A stretch of DNA of 64,000 nucleotides from M3007 sp033764075 (GTDB taxonomy: Bacteria; Bacteroidota; Bacteroidia; Chitinophagales; Saprospiraceae): contig JANRJH010000005.1 of the NCBI GenBank assembly GCA_033764075.1, positions 1 through 64,000 on the forward strand, given 5' to 3'. This document shows, one piece after another, positions 50,838 through 59,907 of the stretch (positions are counted from its first letter, which is position 1; the number at the start of each line of letters is the position of its first letter). The notes below the pieces were generated by a model. That model ran no database searches. It worked only from the letters and a program-made list of their open reading frames with translations, and was not told the origin of the DNA. The translations under genes were made by a program, and so were the position numbers.

Positions 50838-52991
50838 ATGAACCCACACCGCTTTTTTGCTGTGCTTTTCCGGATCGTTGCCGCCTTGTCGGGTATGGTC
50901 CTGGTTGCCTGTACTTCGCGCGCGCCCATTGACTACACCGCTTATGTCAATCCATTCATCGGAACCGATGGAACGGGACATGCTTTTCCGGGACCAAGCA
51001 TGCCCTTTGGCATGGTGCAACCCGGTCCGGATAACGCCGGTTCAGGATGGGATCATACCGCCGGTTACCAGTTCCGGGATTCACTGATCCTGGGCTTTTC
51101 ACAAACAAGGCTGAACGGGACGGGGATCAATGAACTGGGCGATGTGTTGTTGCAGCCATTGACGGACGATACCACACGGCATTTTGCCCAGGCCTATTTT
51201 AAGCATACGGAACAGGCAGAACCCGGTTACTACACCGTCGTCCTGAAAAACGGGGTGCAGGTTGAGCTGACCTGCACCGAAAGGGTTGCCCTGCACCGGT
51301 ACCGGTACCCGGGAAACAACGCCTGCATCCTCATTGACCTCCAGCACGGCCTCCGGTTTATGACCGACTCTCTGGTACTGGAAAGCGATGTGCGCGTCGA
51401 AAACGATTCAACCCTTTCGGGCTATTGCCACACCCGTAACTGGGTGGATCGAAAGTATTTCTTTACCATTGCGTTCAGTCAGCCATTTACCCGGATAAAC
51501 CGGTTGCCCCGCAACGCCCGGGAAAACGCACCCCGCTTTCTGGCTCAATTTGCCTTGCCCGACACGGTACTCCTGGCGAAAGTTGCGCTTTCGACCACCA
51601 GTGTAGAGGGGGCAAAGCGCAACCTGCAACAGGAGCTGCCCGACTGGAACGTTCAGGACGTGGTAAACCGGGCCAAATCCGTTTGGAACCAATACCTGAG
51701 CCGCATTGAAATAGAGGCGCCGCAACGCCAAAAGGAGATTTTTTACACCTGCCTCTACCGGCTGTTTCTTCAACCCTCCAATATTGCAGATGTGGATGGG
51801 CGCTACCGCGGGGCGGACGACTCCATCCGGACGGCGCCCAACGGCGAGTATTTTTCTACCTTTTCCCTGTGGGATACCTATCGGGCGGCGCATCCGTTGT
51901 ACACCATCCTGGCGCCCGAAAAGGTGCATGCATTCGTGGCAAGCATGGTTGAGCACAGCCGGGTGGCCGGGTTCCTTCCCATTTGGACGGTCTGGGGCCA
52001 GGACAACTACTGTATGATCGGCAACCACGCCATACCGGTGATTGCAGACGCCTTTTTGAAAGGGTTTGACGGGTTCGACGCCCCCCAGGCTTTTGCACAA
52101 ATGATTCGCACGACAACGGAGAACCACATCAACAGCAACTGGACATTGCTGAATCGGTACGGGTATTATCCGTTTGACAGCCTGGACAACGAAGCGGTGT
52201 CCCGCACACTGGAGCACGGGGTCGATGATTATGCCCTTGCCCTCATGGCCGCAAAAATGGGGAACGACAGCACGGCAGCGGTTTATTTCCGGCGCGCCGC
52301 CTTTTACAAAAATCTGTTCGACAGCCAAACCAGGCAATTTCGGGGCAAAAACAGCAGCGGAGCATGGCGCACCCCGTTCGACCCGCTCACCGCCACGTCG
52401 CCGCTGAACAACCCCGGCGATTACACAGAAGCAAACGCATGGCAGTATTTCTGGACGCCCGCCCAGTATGACGTGGAAGGGGTGATGTCGTTATTGGGCG
52501 GCAAACAGGCATTTACGAACCACTTGGACAGCTTTTTTTCCATTCGTGCGCTGAACCCCAACAAATTCCTGGGGCAGGAAGCCATGATCGGACAATACGC
52601 GCACGGGAACGAGCCGAGCCACCACATCGCTTACCTTTACGCTTACAGCAATACGCCTGAAAAGACCGGGGCCCTGGTGAGGCAAATTTGCAACGCGTTT
52701 TACGATAATACGCCGTCGGGCATGATTGGCAACGACGACTGCGGGCAGATGAGCGCCTGGTACATATTTTCTACACTGGGCTTTTACCCGGTCAATCCCT
52801 TTTCAGGCGAATTGGTCATTGGGGCGCCTCAGGTGAATAAAGCGGTCATTCGTTCCTTCCGCGGAAGAGCGTTTGTCATTGCTGCGGACAAGAGAACGGC
52901 GTCCCCAATGCTGAACGGCGAAGCCATCAAAGGGCCTGCTTTCCGCTACGAAGAAATAACCCGGGGCGGGCGTTTGGTACTGAAACCATAA
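50838..52991 (+). CDS. GH92 alpha-mannosidase, lipoprotein
   Basis: 717 residues. Signal with lipobox LVAC near residue 25. Mature part starts YVNPFIGTDGTGHAFPGPSM, the GH92 opening, and includes WDTYRAAHPL, GNHAIPVIADAFLKG, GNEPSHHIAYLYAY and GNDDCGQMSAWYIFSTLGFY with the catalytic-type acids. Known: GH92 enzymes are calcium-dependent exo-mannosidases used by Bacteroidota on N-glycans and yeast mannans. No SusC/SusD pair is near, so it is not in a typical utilisation locus. A terminator follows. Confidence 0.94.
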   Translation: MNPHRFFAVLFRIVAALSGMVLVACTSRAPIDYTAYVNPFIGTDGTGHAFPGPSMPFGMVQPGPDNAGSGWDHTAGYQFRDSLILGFSQTRLNGTGINELGDVLLQPLTDDTTRHFAQAYFKHTEQAEPGYYTVVLKNGVQVELTCTERVALHRYRYPGNNACILIDLQHGLRFMTDSLVLESDVRVENDSTLSGYCHTRNWVDRKYFFTIAFSQPFTRINRLPRNARENAPRFLAQFALPDTVLLAKVALSTTSVEGAKRNLQQELPDWNVQDVVNRAKSVWNQYLSRIEIEAPQRQKEIFYTCLYRLFLQPSNIADVDGRYRGADDSIRTAPNGEYFSTFSLWDTYRAAHPLYTILAPEKVHAFVASMVEHSRVAGFLPIWTVWGQDNYCMIGNHAIPVIADAFLKGFDGFDAPQAFAQMIRTTTENHINSNWTLLNRYGYYPFDSLDNEAVSRTLEHGVDDYALALMAAKMGNDSTAAVYFRRAAFYKNLFDSQTRQFRGKNSSGAWRTPFDPLTATSPLNNPGDYTEANAWQYFWTPAQYDVEGVMSLLGGKQAFTNHLDSFFSIRALNPNKFLGQEAMIGQYAHGNEPSHHIAYLYAYSNTPEKTGALVRQICNAFYDNTPSGMIGNDDCGQMSAWYIFSTLGFYPVNPFSGELVIGAPQVNKAVIRSFRGRAFVIAADKRTASPMLNGEAIKGPAFRYEEITRGGRLVLKP

Positions 52992-53003
52992 AACGATAAA
53001 GAA

Positions 53004-53049
53004 CTGGATCTAATCAGGATTAGACGCCGACTATCCTGATCCGATCCAG
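53004..53049. terminator. two-way hairpin between GH92 and NlpE-like genes
   Basis: Arms 53004-53020 and 53033-53049 form a 17-bp stem with two mismatches (CTGGATC...ATCAGGAT). No long T-run. Confidence 0.6.
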
Positions 53050-53072
53050 CTCAAAATGTTACCCCGACACGT

Positions 53073-53990
53073 TTATTCGCCCAGTACTTTTTTGAGTAAA
53101 TATTTTTTTGCCGATTCCGGATCCCGTGTTGTTCCGTCAGTGTTCAGACCAACCAGGCCCTCTTCCGTGACCTGATATTTTTGGCTGCCGGATGCGTAAT
53201 TCAATGTCACTACATTTTCGGCAACCGACCAGGTGCCTTTGGATTCAACTTTTTTGCTCTTTTTGCCCTTGTATTCTTCTTCCAGGGTGAAAGTCCTTTT
53301 TGCATCTGCATTCAACGTCAGCAGTGTGGAGATGCCGTCGCAATCCGGGCACGGAAGCGTACCCGTATAAAATGCGGCCAATTCCTCAACCGATGCTGGT
53401 GCCGCCGTTTCGGAAGCAGGCTCGCCGATACCCATATCGCACTCGATTTTGGTCAGCAACCACTTGCCGCCTTCCTTTTTCAACTCAAAATGGTGTTCAA
53501 AGGGGCTCCCGTCCACGGTATCGTACAAGGTTGCGGCAACTTTATCATCGCCTAATGCTTCGAAACGAACGGGTGCTTTTGTCCAAAAGTTAAGGTCCCA
53601 GTCCTGGGCGCAAAAGTATTTGTCGGCGTCCATCCCGGTTGGGGGCCCTTCCGCTTCTTCTTTTTGCCAAAGTTTTTCACAAGACTGATAAAAGGCCATT
53701 TCGTTGTCCAAAAATTCAGCGCTCACAAACCCGCTGGTCTTGATGTTGGCCAGATATTTTTCCAACAGCGGCAGGTCCAGCGCATAATGGTTGTTGACCA
53801 CTTTTGTAAAATCAATGTCCGTGGTTCCGGCGCGAATGGACTGGTCGTACCATTGATAAAAGCCGTGAATCGCATCGGCAATCGCGGTCGAGTCGGCGGC
53901 AACGGCTGATGTATCGGGTGTCTTTTTTGTTTCTTCCTGGCAGGCGCAAAGCAGCAGCATGAACAGGGCGGTAATGGCGAAGTTTCTCAT
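53073..53990 (-). CDS. lipoprotein with DUF3828-like and NlpE-like domains
   Basis: 305 residues. Signal with lipobox LCAC near 17. Residues 40-180 resemble DUF3828 (IHGFYQWYDQSI, LIKSEFLDNE-type segment, then VRFEALGDDKVAATLYD and WLLTKIECD). Residues 195-305 contain the NlpE signature FYTGTLPCPDCDGISTLLTL followed by FTLEEEYKGK and KGTWSVAENVVTLN. Known: NlpE senses envelope stress and copper in enterobacteria; here only the fold is supported. Function in this organism unknown. Confidence 0.82.
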   Translation of the reverse strand: MRNFAITALFMLLLCACQEETKKTPDTSAVAADSTAIADAIHGFYQWYDQSIRAGTTDIDFTKVVNNHYALDLPLLEKYLANIKTSGFVSAEFLDNEMAFYQSCEKLWQKEEAEGPPTGMDADKYFCAQDWDLNFWTKAPVRFEALGDDKVAATLYDTVDGSPFEHHFELKKEGGKWLLTKIECDMGIGEPASETAAPASVEELAAFYTGTLPCPDCDGISTLLTLNADAKRTFTLEEEYKGKKSKKVESKGTWSVAENVVTLNYASGSQKYQVTEEGLVGLNTDGTTRDPESAKKYLLKKVLGE

Positions 53991-54006
53991 GTTAGTGATT
54001 TATTAT

Positions 54007-55182
54007 TTATTCTCGTTCAATAGTGGTTTCTGTATTTTCACCACTATTATCTCTTGTTGTTAATACAATCTTGTCTTTATCTTTCAAAACAGGTTTCAAC
54101 ATTAAATCACAGATATTTACATTTTCATAATTAATGCCATCTATGGCTATCACCTGGTCTCCTACGCTGATTTTTGTATTCAATTCCGTATCCCAAACAG
54201 CGCCTATATGCAGTTTATTATTTTTGGGAACCAGACTTACCGCAAATTGCTTTTCGCTTGCATCTGTTTCTTTTGCAGCGTATGGATTAAAGTAAAACTT
54301 TTTATTCTTGTAATCAACAGTAACAATCCCATACTGTAACAATCCTGCGCCTATTCTTGAACTGTTGTCTAATGTCGTTTCGGTTGCAATATTTAGCAAT
54401 TTATGGCCATTAATTTCCATAATGGGCAAACGAAGCCTGTACATAGTGGTATCCTTTGCCATTCCGTGTAAACTCATGGCATTGCTGCCACTGCTTTTTC
54501 CCAACGCCTCAAATATGTTGTATTTTTGAAATGTGCCAAGGTGCGCCAAAGCCAAATCATACAACCCTTGCATACCGGAGTCGAATAATAATAGTTCTTT
54601 AGCTTTTTTCCTGTTTTTTAATTTAATCCATATATAAGGGCTGCTCTGAGCATTGAGCAATAATTTTGAGGATTGTCCGGCACTTAAATTTAGTTTTTTA
54701 ACATCGTCGGTAATGATGACTTGCTTGTTGCTTTCGTCGATTTGCAATACGGAATTTCTCAACAGGTTGCTGCCAATAATGCCATCTATTTCAAAACATT
54801 CGAATATAATATGCGGTTTTGCGACCAGGGTCGGAATGTTTTTAAAGGCAATGTCACCTACGAAAATTTCATCAAGTGAAACGACAACGGCACTGTCTGT
54901 TGCTGCATTGGCGTCCGAAATGGCGATTTTGGCCATAATGTCCGGTGCAAGCTCGTCAAAGAGCCTGGTGCTAATGGTGGTTGGCGCACCCGTATCAAGA
55001 ATAAATCTGTATATGCTTTCTTTGATTTTTATTTTTATGATGATTTTGTCATTTATATTTTCATACGGAAAAGATGCGTAATAATTTGCCTGGTCAGTAC
55101 CGCCATTATTAAAGGTGAAGTCTGTTTGTCCAAAACAGATTTTTGTGATCAACAGGAGGGTGAATATGGTTGCTGTTCGCAT
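54007..55182 (-). CDS. secreted aspartyl (retropepsin-like) protease with C-terminal PDZ-like domain
   Basis: 391 residues. Signal peptide (RTATIFTLLLITKICFG). Two aspartyl-protease half motifs in one chain: FILDTGAPTT with D63, and LLLFDSGMQG near 205, followed by a PDZ-like region about 310-385 (SVGDQVIAIDGINYENV). Such two-lobed, PDZ-bearing proteins are common in Bacteroidota but uncharacterised. AT-rich unlike the neighbours on both sides. The gene ends 17 nt before the NlpE-like gene on the same strand, so they may be co-transcribed. Confidence 0.83.
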   Translation of the reverse strand: MRTATIFTLLLITKICFGQTDFTFNNGGTDQANYYASFPYENINDKIIIKIKIKESIYRFILDTGAPTTISTRLFDELAPDIMAKIAISDANAATDSAVVVSLDEIFVGDIAFKNIPTLVAKPHIIFECFEIDGIIGSNLLRNSVLQIDESNKQVIITDDVKKLNLSAGQSSKLLLNAQSSPYIWIKLKNRKKAKELLLFDSGMQGLYDLALAHLGTFQKYNIFEALGKSSGSNAMSLHGMAKDTTMYRLRLPIMEINGHKLLNIATETTLDNSSRIGAGLLQYGIVTVDYKNKKFYFNPYAAKETDASEKQFAVSLVPKNNKLHIGAVWDTELNTKISVGDQVIAIDGINYENVNICDLMLKPVLKDKDKIVLTTRDNSGENTETTIERE

Positions 55183-55379
55183 GGTTTTATTTTAAATTGT
55201 CGTCAAGTATTGCAAAAACACAACCAACCGCGCAGTGGAACACGAGCCTTGCCCATCCAGTGCATTGCCGCCGTCGCGTTCGGGTCGGTTGACAGTAATG
55301 CTATAAAGGTCGAATAAACTTTCAAATTCCGCAGTTGCCGGGTTGAATTTATTTTAATAAATTCAAAAGTATTTGTTTA

Positions 55380-57371
55380 TCAATACTTTAATAGCAACTC
55401 CAACTGCCCCTTCAACCGCCCCACCGGAAAGAAGTGCTGTTCCAGCGGGATGGCAAACGGCACGGGCGTGTCGAGGCTGGCGGCGCGGAGCACGGGTGCG
55501 TCGAGGTGTTCGAAGAGGTGTTCACCGATCCAGGCGGCGATCTCGCCGCCGATGCCGCCGAACAGTGTGTCTTCGTGGAGCACCAGTACGCGGTTGGTGC
55601 GTTTCACCGATTCGGTGATGGCGTCGTAGTCGAGCGGCACGAGGGAGCGCAGGTCCACGATATCGGCGTCGAGGTTCAGTTCGTCGGCCGCCTGTTCGGC
55701 CCAGCGCACGCCGAGTCCGTAGGTGAGGATGCTCACGTCGCGGCCGGTGCGCACCTGCCGGGCTTTGCCGATCTCCACGGTGTAGTAGCCCTCGGGCACG
55801 GGCCCTTCGGCGCTGCGGTACAGGGCTTTATGCTCGAAGTACATGACCGGGTTGGGGTCGGCGAGGGCGGCTAGGAGCAGGCCTTTGGCGTCGTGCGGGG
55901 TGGAGGGGTACACGACCTTGAGCCCGGGCACGTGGGTGAACCACGCCTCGTTGCTTTGGGAGTGGAAGGGTCCGGCGCCGGTGCCGCCGCCGGTGGGCAT
56001 ACGCACCACCACGTCGGCCGTTTGGCCCCAGCGCCAGTGCAGTTTGGCGAGGTTGTTCACGATCTGGTTGAAGCCACAGGTCACGAAGTCGGCAAACTGC
56101 ATTTCCACCATGCTTTTCATGCCTTTGAGGCTCATGCCGAGGCCGATGCCCACGATGGCGCTCTCGCACAGGGGCGTATTGCGCACGCGTTCGGCGCCGA
56201 AGGCTTCCACGAAGCCCTGGGTGATCTTGAACACGCCGCCGTAGCCGGCGATGTCCTGCCCCATGAGCACCAACTCGGGGTGGCGGGTCATGCCCTCGCG
56301 CAGGCCCTCGCTGATGGCGTCGATGAAGCGCAGGGGGCGCGGTGAGCCGGCGGGCGGCGCCACGGGCGGGGCCGGGGCGTACACGTCGGCGAGCTCCTCG
56401 GCGGTATCGGGCTCCGGTTCGGGCTCGTTGAACATGACCTCCACGGCGGCGAGGATGTCTTTTTTGTAGTTTTCCTTGAAGGCGGCGGCCTCCTGCTCGT
56501 GGAGGAGACCTTCCTGCAGGAGCCAGCGTTCGAAGTTGTCGATGGGGTCTTTGAGGGCCCAGGCGTCCATGAGTTCCTGGGGCACGTATTTGGTGCCGCT
56601 GGCTTCCTCGTGGCCGCGGCGGCGGAAGGTGATGCACTCCAGGAGGAAGGGCTCGGGGTTTTCGCGCAGCTCGGCGGCCACCCGGCGCAGGGTGTCGTAC
56701 ACCTCGATGATGTTGTTGCCGTCGATGCGGGCGCTGCGCATGCCGTATCCGGGGGCGCGGTCGGTGAGGTGTTCGCAGGCGTACTGCTCGTTGGTGGTGG
56801 TGCTGAGTCCGTATCCGTTGTTTTCAATGACGAAGATGACGGGCAGCTTCCAAACAGCCGCCACGTTGAGCGCCTCGTGGAACTCGCCCTGGCTGGTGGC
56901 GCCCTCGCCGGTGAAGGCGAGCGATACGCGGCCTTCGCGGCGCATCTTGTGCGCCATGGCCACGCCGGCGGCCAGGGAGAGCTGGGGCCCGAGGTGGGAG
57001 ATCATGCCTACGATGCCGTGCGCCAGCGTGCCGAAGTGGAAGGAGCGGTCGCGCGCCTTGGTGTAGCCCAGGCGTTTGCCCTGCCACTGGCAGAACAGGC
57101 GGTCGAGCGGTACATGTCGGGCGGTGAACACGCCCAGGTTGCGGTGCATGGTGAAGATCAGCTCGTCGGGCAGCAGGGCGGTAGCGGCGCCCACGGCGAT
57201 GGCCTCCTGCCCGATGCCGCTGAACCACTTGGAGATGCGGCCCTGGCGGAGCAGGTTGAGCATTTTCTCCTCGATGAGGCGGGGCTTCACGAGCTCGCGG
57301 TGGAGGTGGAGGAGGGTATCTTTATCGAGGGTGGTTTTGGGGTAGGATATGGCGGTGGTGCGGGTGGACAT
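55380..57371 (-). CDS. 2-oxoacid dehydrogenase E1, fused alpha and beta subunits
   Basis: 663 residues. Alpha part 1-330: thiamine diphosphate motif FTGEGATSQGEFHEALNVAA...ENN near 150-185 and the RRRGHEEASG loop. A Glu/Pro/Ala linker about 330-350. Beta part 355-663: QDIAGYGGVFKITQGF, PLCESAIVGIGLGMSLKG, MPTGGGTGAGPFHSQS, and DLRSLVPLDYDAI near 585. Known: such fused E1 proteins act in branched-chain or other 2-oxoacid dehydrogenase complexes in Bacteroidota. E2 and E3 genes are not adjacent. Start at 57371 follows the promoter at 57395-57402. Confidence 0.93.
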   Translation of the reverse strand: MSTRTTAISYPKTTLDKDTLLHLHRELVKPRLIEEKMLNLLRQGRISKWFSGIGQEAIAVGAATALLPDELIFTMHRNLGVFTARHVPLDRLFCQWQGKRLGYTKARDRSFHFGTLAHGIVGMISHLGPQLSLAAGVAMAHKMRREGRVSLAFTGEGATSQGEFHEALNVAAVWKLPVIFVIENNGYGLSTTTNEQYACEHLTDRAPGYGMRSARIDGNNIIEVYDTLRRVAAELRENPEPFLLECITFRRRGHEEASGTKYVPQELMDAWALKDPIDNFERWLLQEGLLHEQEAAAFKENYKKDILAAVEVMFNEPEPEPDTAEELADVYAPAPPVAPPAGSPRPLRFIDAISEGLREGMTRHPELVLMGQDIAGYGGVFKITQGFVEAFGAERVRNTPLCESAIVGIGLGMSLKGMKSMVEMQFADFVTCGFNQIVNNLAKLHWRWGQTADVVVRMPTGGGTGAGPFHSQSNEAWFTHVPGLKVVYPSTPHDAKGLLLAALADPNPVMYFEHKALYRSAEGPVPEGYYTVEIGKARQVRTGRDVSILTYGLGVRWAEQAADELNLDADIVDLRSLVPLDYDAITESVKRTNRVLVLHEDTLFGGIGGEIAAWIGEHLFEHLDAPVLRAASLDTPVPFAIPLEQHFFPVGRLKGQLELLLKY

Positions 57372-57394
57372 GTGGAGAACGGTGGTTTGAGGGG

Positions 57395-57402
57395 CAAAGG
57401 TA
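57395..57402 (-). promoter_or_regulatory. -7 box of the E1 gene
   Basis: Plus-strand CAAAGGTA reads TACCTTTG, a perfect match, 23 nt upstream of the start codon. Confidence 0.55.
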
Positions 57403-57416
57403 GATAGAAAGGGAAT

Positions 57417-57542
57417 ACTCACCCCTTCCCAATCGCCCCCTTCCCAAACCGCTTCCGTATCCTATCCATCGCCGCCGGCAACTGCGACTCCCGCTCGGTG
57501 TCGTTGAACAGGTTGAGCTGGATTTGCGTTGGCGTCGGGCAC
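57417..57542 (-). pseudogene. detached copy of the 3' end of dinB
   Basis: Matches 58297-58415 with about nine mismatches and one 7-nt insertion that breaks the frame. It encodes QLNLFNDTERESQLPAAMDR and the rest of the dinB C-terminus down to the same stop codon. It lies downstream of the HNH gene, mirroring the arrangement at the DnaE2-like locus. More diverged than that copy, so the event is older (inference). Confidence 0.9.
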
Positions 57543-57550
57543 ACAACAGC

Positions 57551-57961
57551 CTACGGATAAAAACCTGCCAAGGACAAGACGGAACGTATTTCTACCCGTT
57601 CCCTGATGTTGAATTCCAGCAACTTAACAGTCGCGAGTCCATGTTTTGATTTGCCAAGGATAAACCCATCCCGGCTTTCGAAGTGTTCGAACCACACGTG
57701 CCTCCTCGGATTGAATAACGGAACTACTTCGTCGAAATCGTTTAATACGGTACTGATGTTGGGTCCTTTTTTCCAGTTGCAGAATGAACAACACCAGGCA
57801 AGATTGTCTGGAGAGTTGTCACCACCATGTTGAATACCAATTACATGTTCGAGATGAAAATCGTAATTTGTAATAAATTGGGGTATACGGCAATATTCGC
57901 ATCGATTACCCGCACGCGCTATGACGAGTTTGCGAATGGGCTTTGGGACGTACAGACTCAC
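57551..57961 (-). CDS. HNH endonuclease
   Basis: 136 residues. RAGNRCEYCRIP with C21/C24, FHLEHVIGIQHGG with the catalytic His near 39, NLAWCCSFCNWKKG with the second Cys pair: a complete zinc-stabilised HNH motif. The start is GTG at 57961 and overlaps the upstream small gene's stop by four bases (GTGA), so the two are coupled. Bacteria often carry this kind of HNH gene with a short upstream partner, a pair suspected to be a toxin-antitoxin or restriction unit. AT-rich compared with dinB. Confidence 0.88.
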   Translation of the reverse strand: MSLYVPKPIRKLVIARAGNRCEYCRIPQFITNYDFHLEHVIGIQHGGDNSPDNLAWCCSFCNWKKGPNISTVLNDFDEVVPLFNPRRHVWFEHFESRDGFILGKSKHGLATVKLLEFNIRERVEIRSVLSLAGFYP

Positions 57962-58203
57962 TTTTGTACTTTTTTCAGCAAAACCTTTGCTTTTGCCAAC
58001 TGAACAATGTGTTCAAGAAACATATACTGTTCCATCTCGCGCTGTTCATCTGCGGATAGCCCTTGATCTGCATTTTTTGCCAATAAAAAATTTACACGAT
58101 CTCTCGACGCTTCGGATGTTTTAAATAACAATATTTTATTAGGTGACAAGTTCGCCAGAAATTGAGCAAACTCTTCAAACGCCGGGACAGGAGTGACGGT
58201 CAT
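57958..58203 (-). CDS. small helical partner of the HNH nuclease
   Basis: 81 residues from ATG at 58203 (MTVTPVPAFEEFAQFLANLS); a longer form from ATG at 58263 (MKTQKAVALINFF) adds 20 codons. The body is helical, with a C-terminal QREMEQYMFLEHIVQLAKAK that recurs in small proteins placed before HNH genes in cyanobacteria and Bacteroidota. Probably an antitoxin or regulator; unproven. It overlaps the HNH gene by four bases. Confidence 0.7.
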   Translation of the reverse strand: MTVTPVPAFEEFAQFLANLSPNKILLFKTSEASRDRVNFLLAKNADQGLSADEQREMEQYMFLEHIVQLAKAKVLLKKVQK

Positions 58204-58298
58204 GGTGTTACCTTTCAAATCAGCAAAAAAATTTATCAAAGCTACGGCTTTTTGTGTTTTCATCCAAGTTTTTCCTGGGTTACCCGTTGCGTTTACAC

Positions 58299-59432
58299 TC
58301 ACCCCTTCCCAATCGCCCCCTTCCCAAACCGCTTCCGTATCCGGTCCATCGCTGCCAGCAGTTGCGACTCCCGCTCGGTGTCGTCGAACAGGTTGAGCTG
58401 GCTGGCGCCGGGCACGAGGTCGCTGAAGCGCACGCCCACGAGGCGGATGGCCTGCCGGCGTTCGTAGAGGCGGTCGAAGAGGGCGAGGGCCTGCTCCACC
58501 AGCAGGCTGTCCTGGGCGGTGTACGGTATTTTGGCCTGTTTGGTGAAGGTGTTGAAGTCGGCGTAGCGGAGCTTGACGGTCACGCAGGCGGTGAGTTTGC
58601 CCAGGGCGCGCAGTTCGAAGGCGAGCTGGGCGGTGAGGTATCGGATGTGGTCGTGCAGGAAGCGCATGTCGATGGTATCGGCGTGGAAGGTGCGCTCGGT
58701 GGAGAGGGAGTCGCGCTCGCGGAAGGGCACCACGGGGCTGTCGTCTTCGCCGTTGGCCTTTTTCCACATGCCGATGCCGTGTTTGCCGAACTCCTTTTCG
58801 AGCAGGCGCGGCGGCAGCTCGCTCAGCGTCCGGCAGGTGCGCACGCCCATGATGGCCAGGCGGCGCTCCGTTTCGCGGCCCACGGAGGGCAGCTTGCCCA
58901 CGGGCAGGGGGGCCAGGAAGTCCTTTTCCACGCCCGCCGGGATGAGTCTGGCGCCGTTGGGCTTGGCCTCGCCGGTGCCGACTTTAGACACGGTCTTGTT
59001 CACCGACAGCCCCAGCGACAGCGGCAGGCCGGTTTCGCGGATGATGCGCTCGCGCAGCTCGGTACTCCACTTCCAGCAGCCGATGTAGCGGTCCATGCCC
59101 GTAAGGTCGAGGTAAAACTCGTCGATCGACGCCTGTTCGTACAGCGGCGCCTGGTCTTCGATCACCTCGCGCACCAGGGCCGAGTGTTTGGCGTAGGTCT
59201 CCATGTCGCCCTTGAGCACCACCGCGTCGGGGCAAAGCTGCAGGGCCTGCCGCATGGGCATGGCCGAGCGCACGCCGAAGGACCGCGCCTCATAACTGCA
59301 CGAGGCCACCACACCGCGGTTGCTGCTGCCTCCGATGATGAGGGGACGGCCGCGCAGGTGGTCGTTGCGCAGCAGCTCGACGGCTACGAAAAAAGCGTCG
59401 AGGTCGAGGTGGAGGATGGAACGGGAGAACAT
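58299..59432 (-). CDS. dinB: DNA polymerase IV (Y-family)
   Basis: 377 residues. Catalytic palm motifs LHLDLDAFFVAVE near 8 and SIDEFYLDLTGMD near 103, the finger segment SCSYEARSFGVRSAMPMRQA near 45, the HhH thumb with LPSVGRETERRLAIMGV, and a little-finger domain to the end. Known: bypass of DNA lesions with low fidelity. Its 5' leader consists of a GCGGAAT heptamer tract touching the start codon, and its 3' 119 nt are duplicated beyond the HNH pair. Confidence 0.95.
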   Translation of the reverse strand: MFSRSILHLDLDAFFVAVELLRNDHLRGRPLIIGGSSNRGVVASCSYEARSFGVRSAMPMRQALQLCPDAVVLKGDMETYAKHSALVREVIEDQAPLYEQASIDEFYLDLTGMDRYIGCWKWSTELRERIIRETGLPLSLGLSVNKTVSKVGTGEAKPNGARLIPAGVEKDFLAPLPVGKLPSVGRETERRLAIMGVRTCRTLSELPPRLLEKEFGKHGIGMWKKANGEDDSPVVPFRERDSLSTERTFHADTIDMRFLHDHIRYLTAQLAFELRALGKLTACVTVKLRYADFNTFTKQAKIPYTAQDSLLVEQALALFDRLYERRQAIRLVGVRFSDLVPGASQLNLFDDTERESQLLAAMDRIRKRFGKGAIGKG

Positions 59433-59433
59433 G

Positions 59434-59468
59434 GGGAATGCGGAATGCGGAATGCGGAATGCGGAATA
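59434..59468. repeat. GCGGAAT heptamer tract at the dinB start codon
   Basis: Five tandem units, starting one base outside the dinB ATG and lying between promoter and start, so inside the 5' leader. Confidence 0.85.
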
Positions 59469-59505
59469 AAATTACGCTTGGGCTTTTGGAATGTGGAGTG
59501 CTGGA

Positions 59506-59537
59506 CAAAGGTAGGTGAAAATATTTTTACAAACAAA
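59506..59537 (-). promoter_or_regulatory. dinB promoter (TTTG-N20-TACCTTTG)
   Basis: On the minus strand TTTG (59534-59537) and a perfect -7 box (59506-59513) with 20-nt spacing. No LexA-type site is obvious. Confidence 0.7.
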
Positions 59538-59567
59538 TTATGTCAAGAATGCTGATAAAGTGTGGAG

Positions 59568-59681
59568 TAAAAAGTTTTGGCTCATGTTCCCAAGTGGCTG
59601 ATAGTGTCGGGGTGACTGTCAGTCACCCCGACACTTACGCTCGGCATTCAGTAAAAGAGGAACATGAGCCAAAGTTTTTTA
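59568..59681. mobile_element. palindromic element, copy 1
   Basis: About 114 bp. Outer inverted ends share TTTGGCTCATGTTCC / GGAACATGAGCCAAA; the centre holds a perfect 16-bp hairpin with a one-base loop (AGTGTCGGGGTGACTG / CAGTCACCCCGACACT); then TTACGCTCGGCATTCAGTAA. Copy 2 is at 62565. No gene inside. The 200 bp after it, up to the next gene, is AT-rich and holds nothing else I can support. Confidence 0.8.
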
Positions 59682-59881
59682 ATCCAGCGGTACCACTGAA
59701 ATGCGATCCGTCAGGGCATAAGCCCGGTTGCCGGGGTACAATGGTTTGACTTTTTAAACGAAAAAACTACAAATTTTCCTTGAAAATTAGAAGTTTTTAG
59801 TTTAAATTTCAATGAAAACATAAGCAGATACTGATTGACACTCAAAAATTTTAAAAATTTGAAAAAAAAATTTGCAAATTA

Positions 59882-59896
59882 GTTTACAATGTAAAC
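59882..59896. promoter_or_regulatory. 15-nt palindrome, probable operator
   Basis: GTTTAC-AAT-GTAAAC, a perfect 6-bp inverted repeat, 12 nt before the start codon of a membrane protein gene that overlaps a winged-helix regulator gene. Likely autoregulatory site of that regulator (inference). Confidence 0.5.
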
Positions 59897-59907
59897 ATAT
59901 TTGCGCC

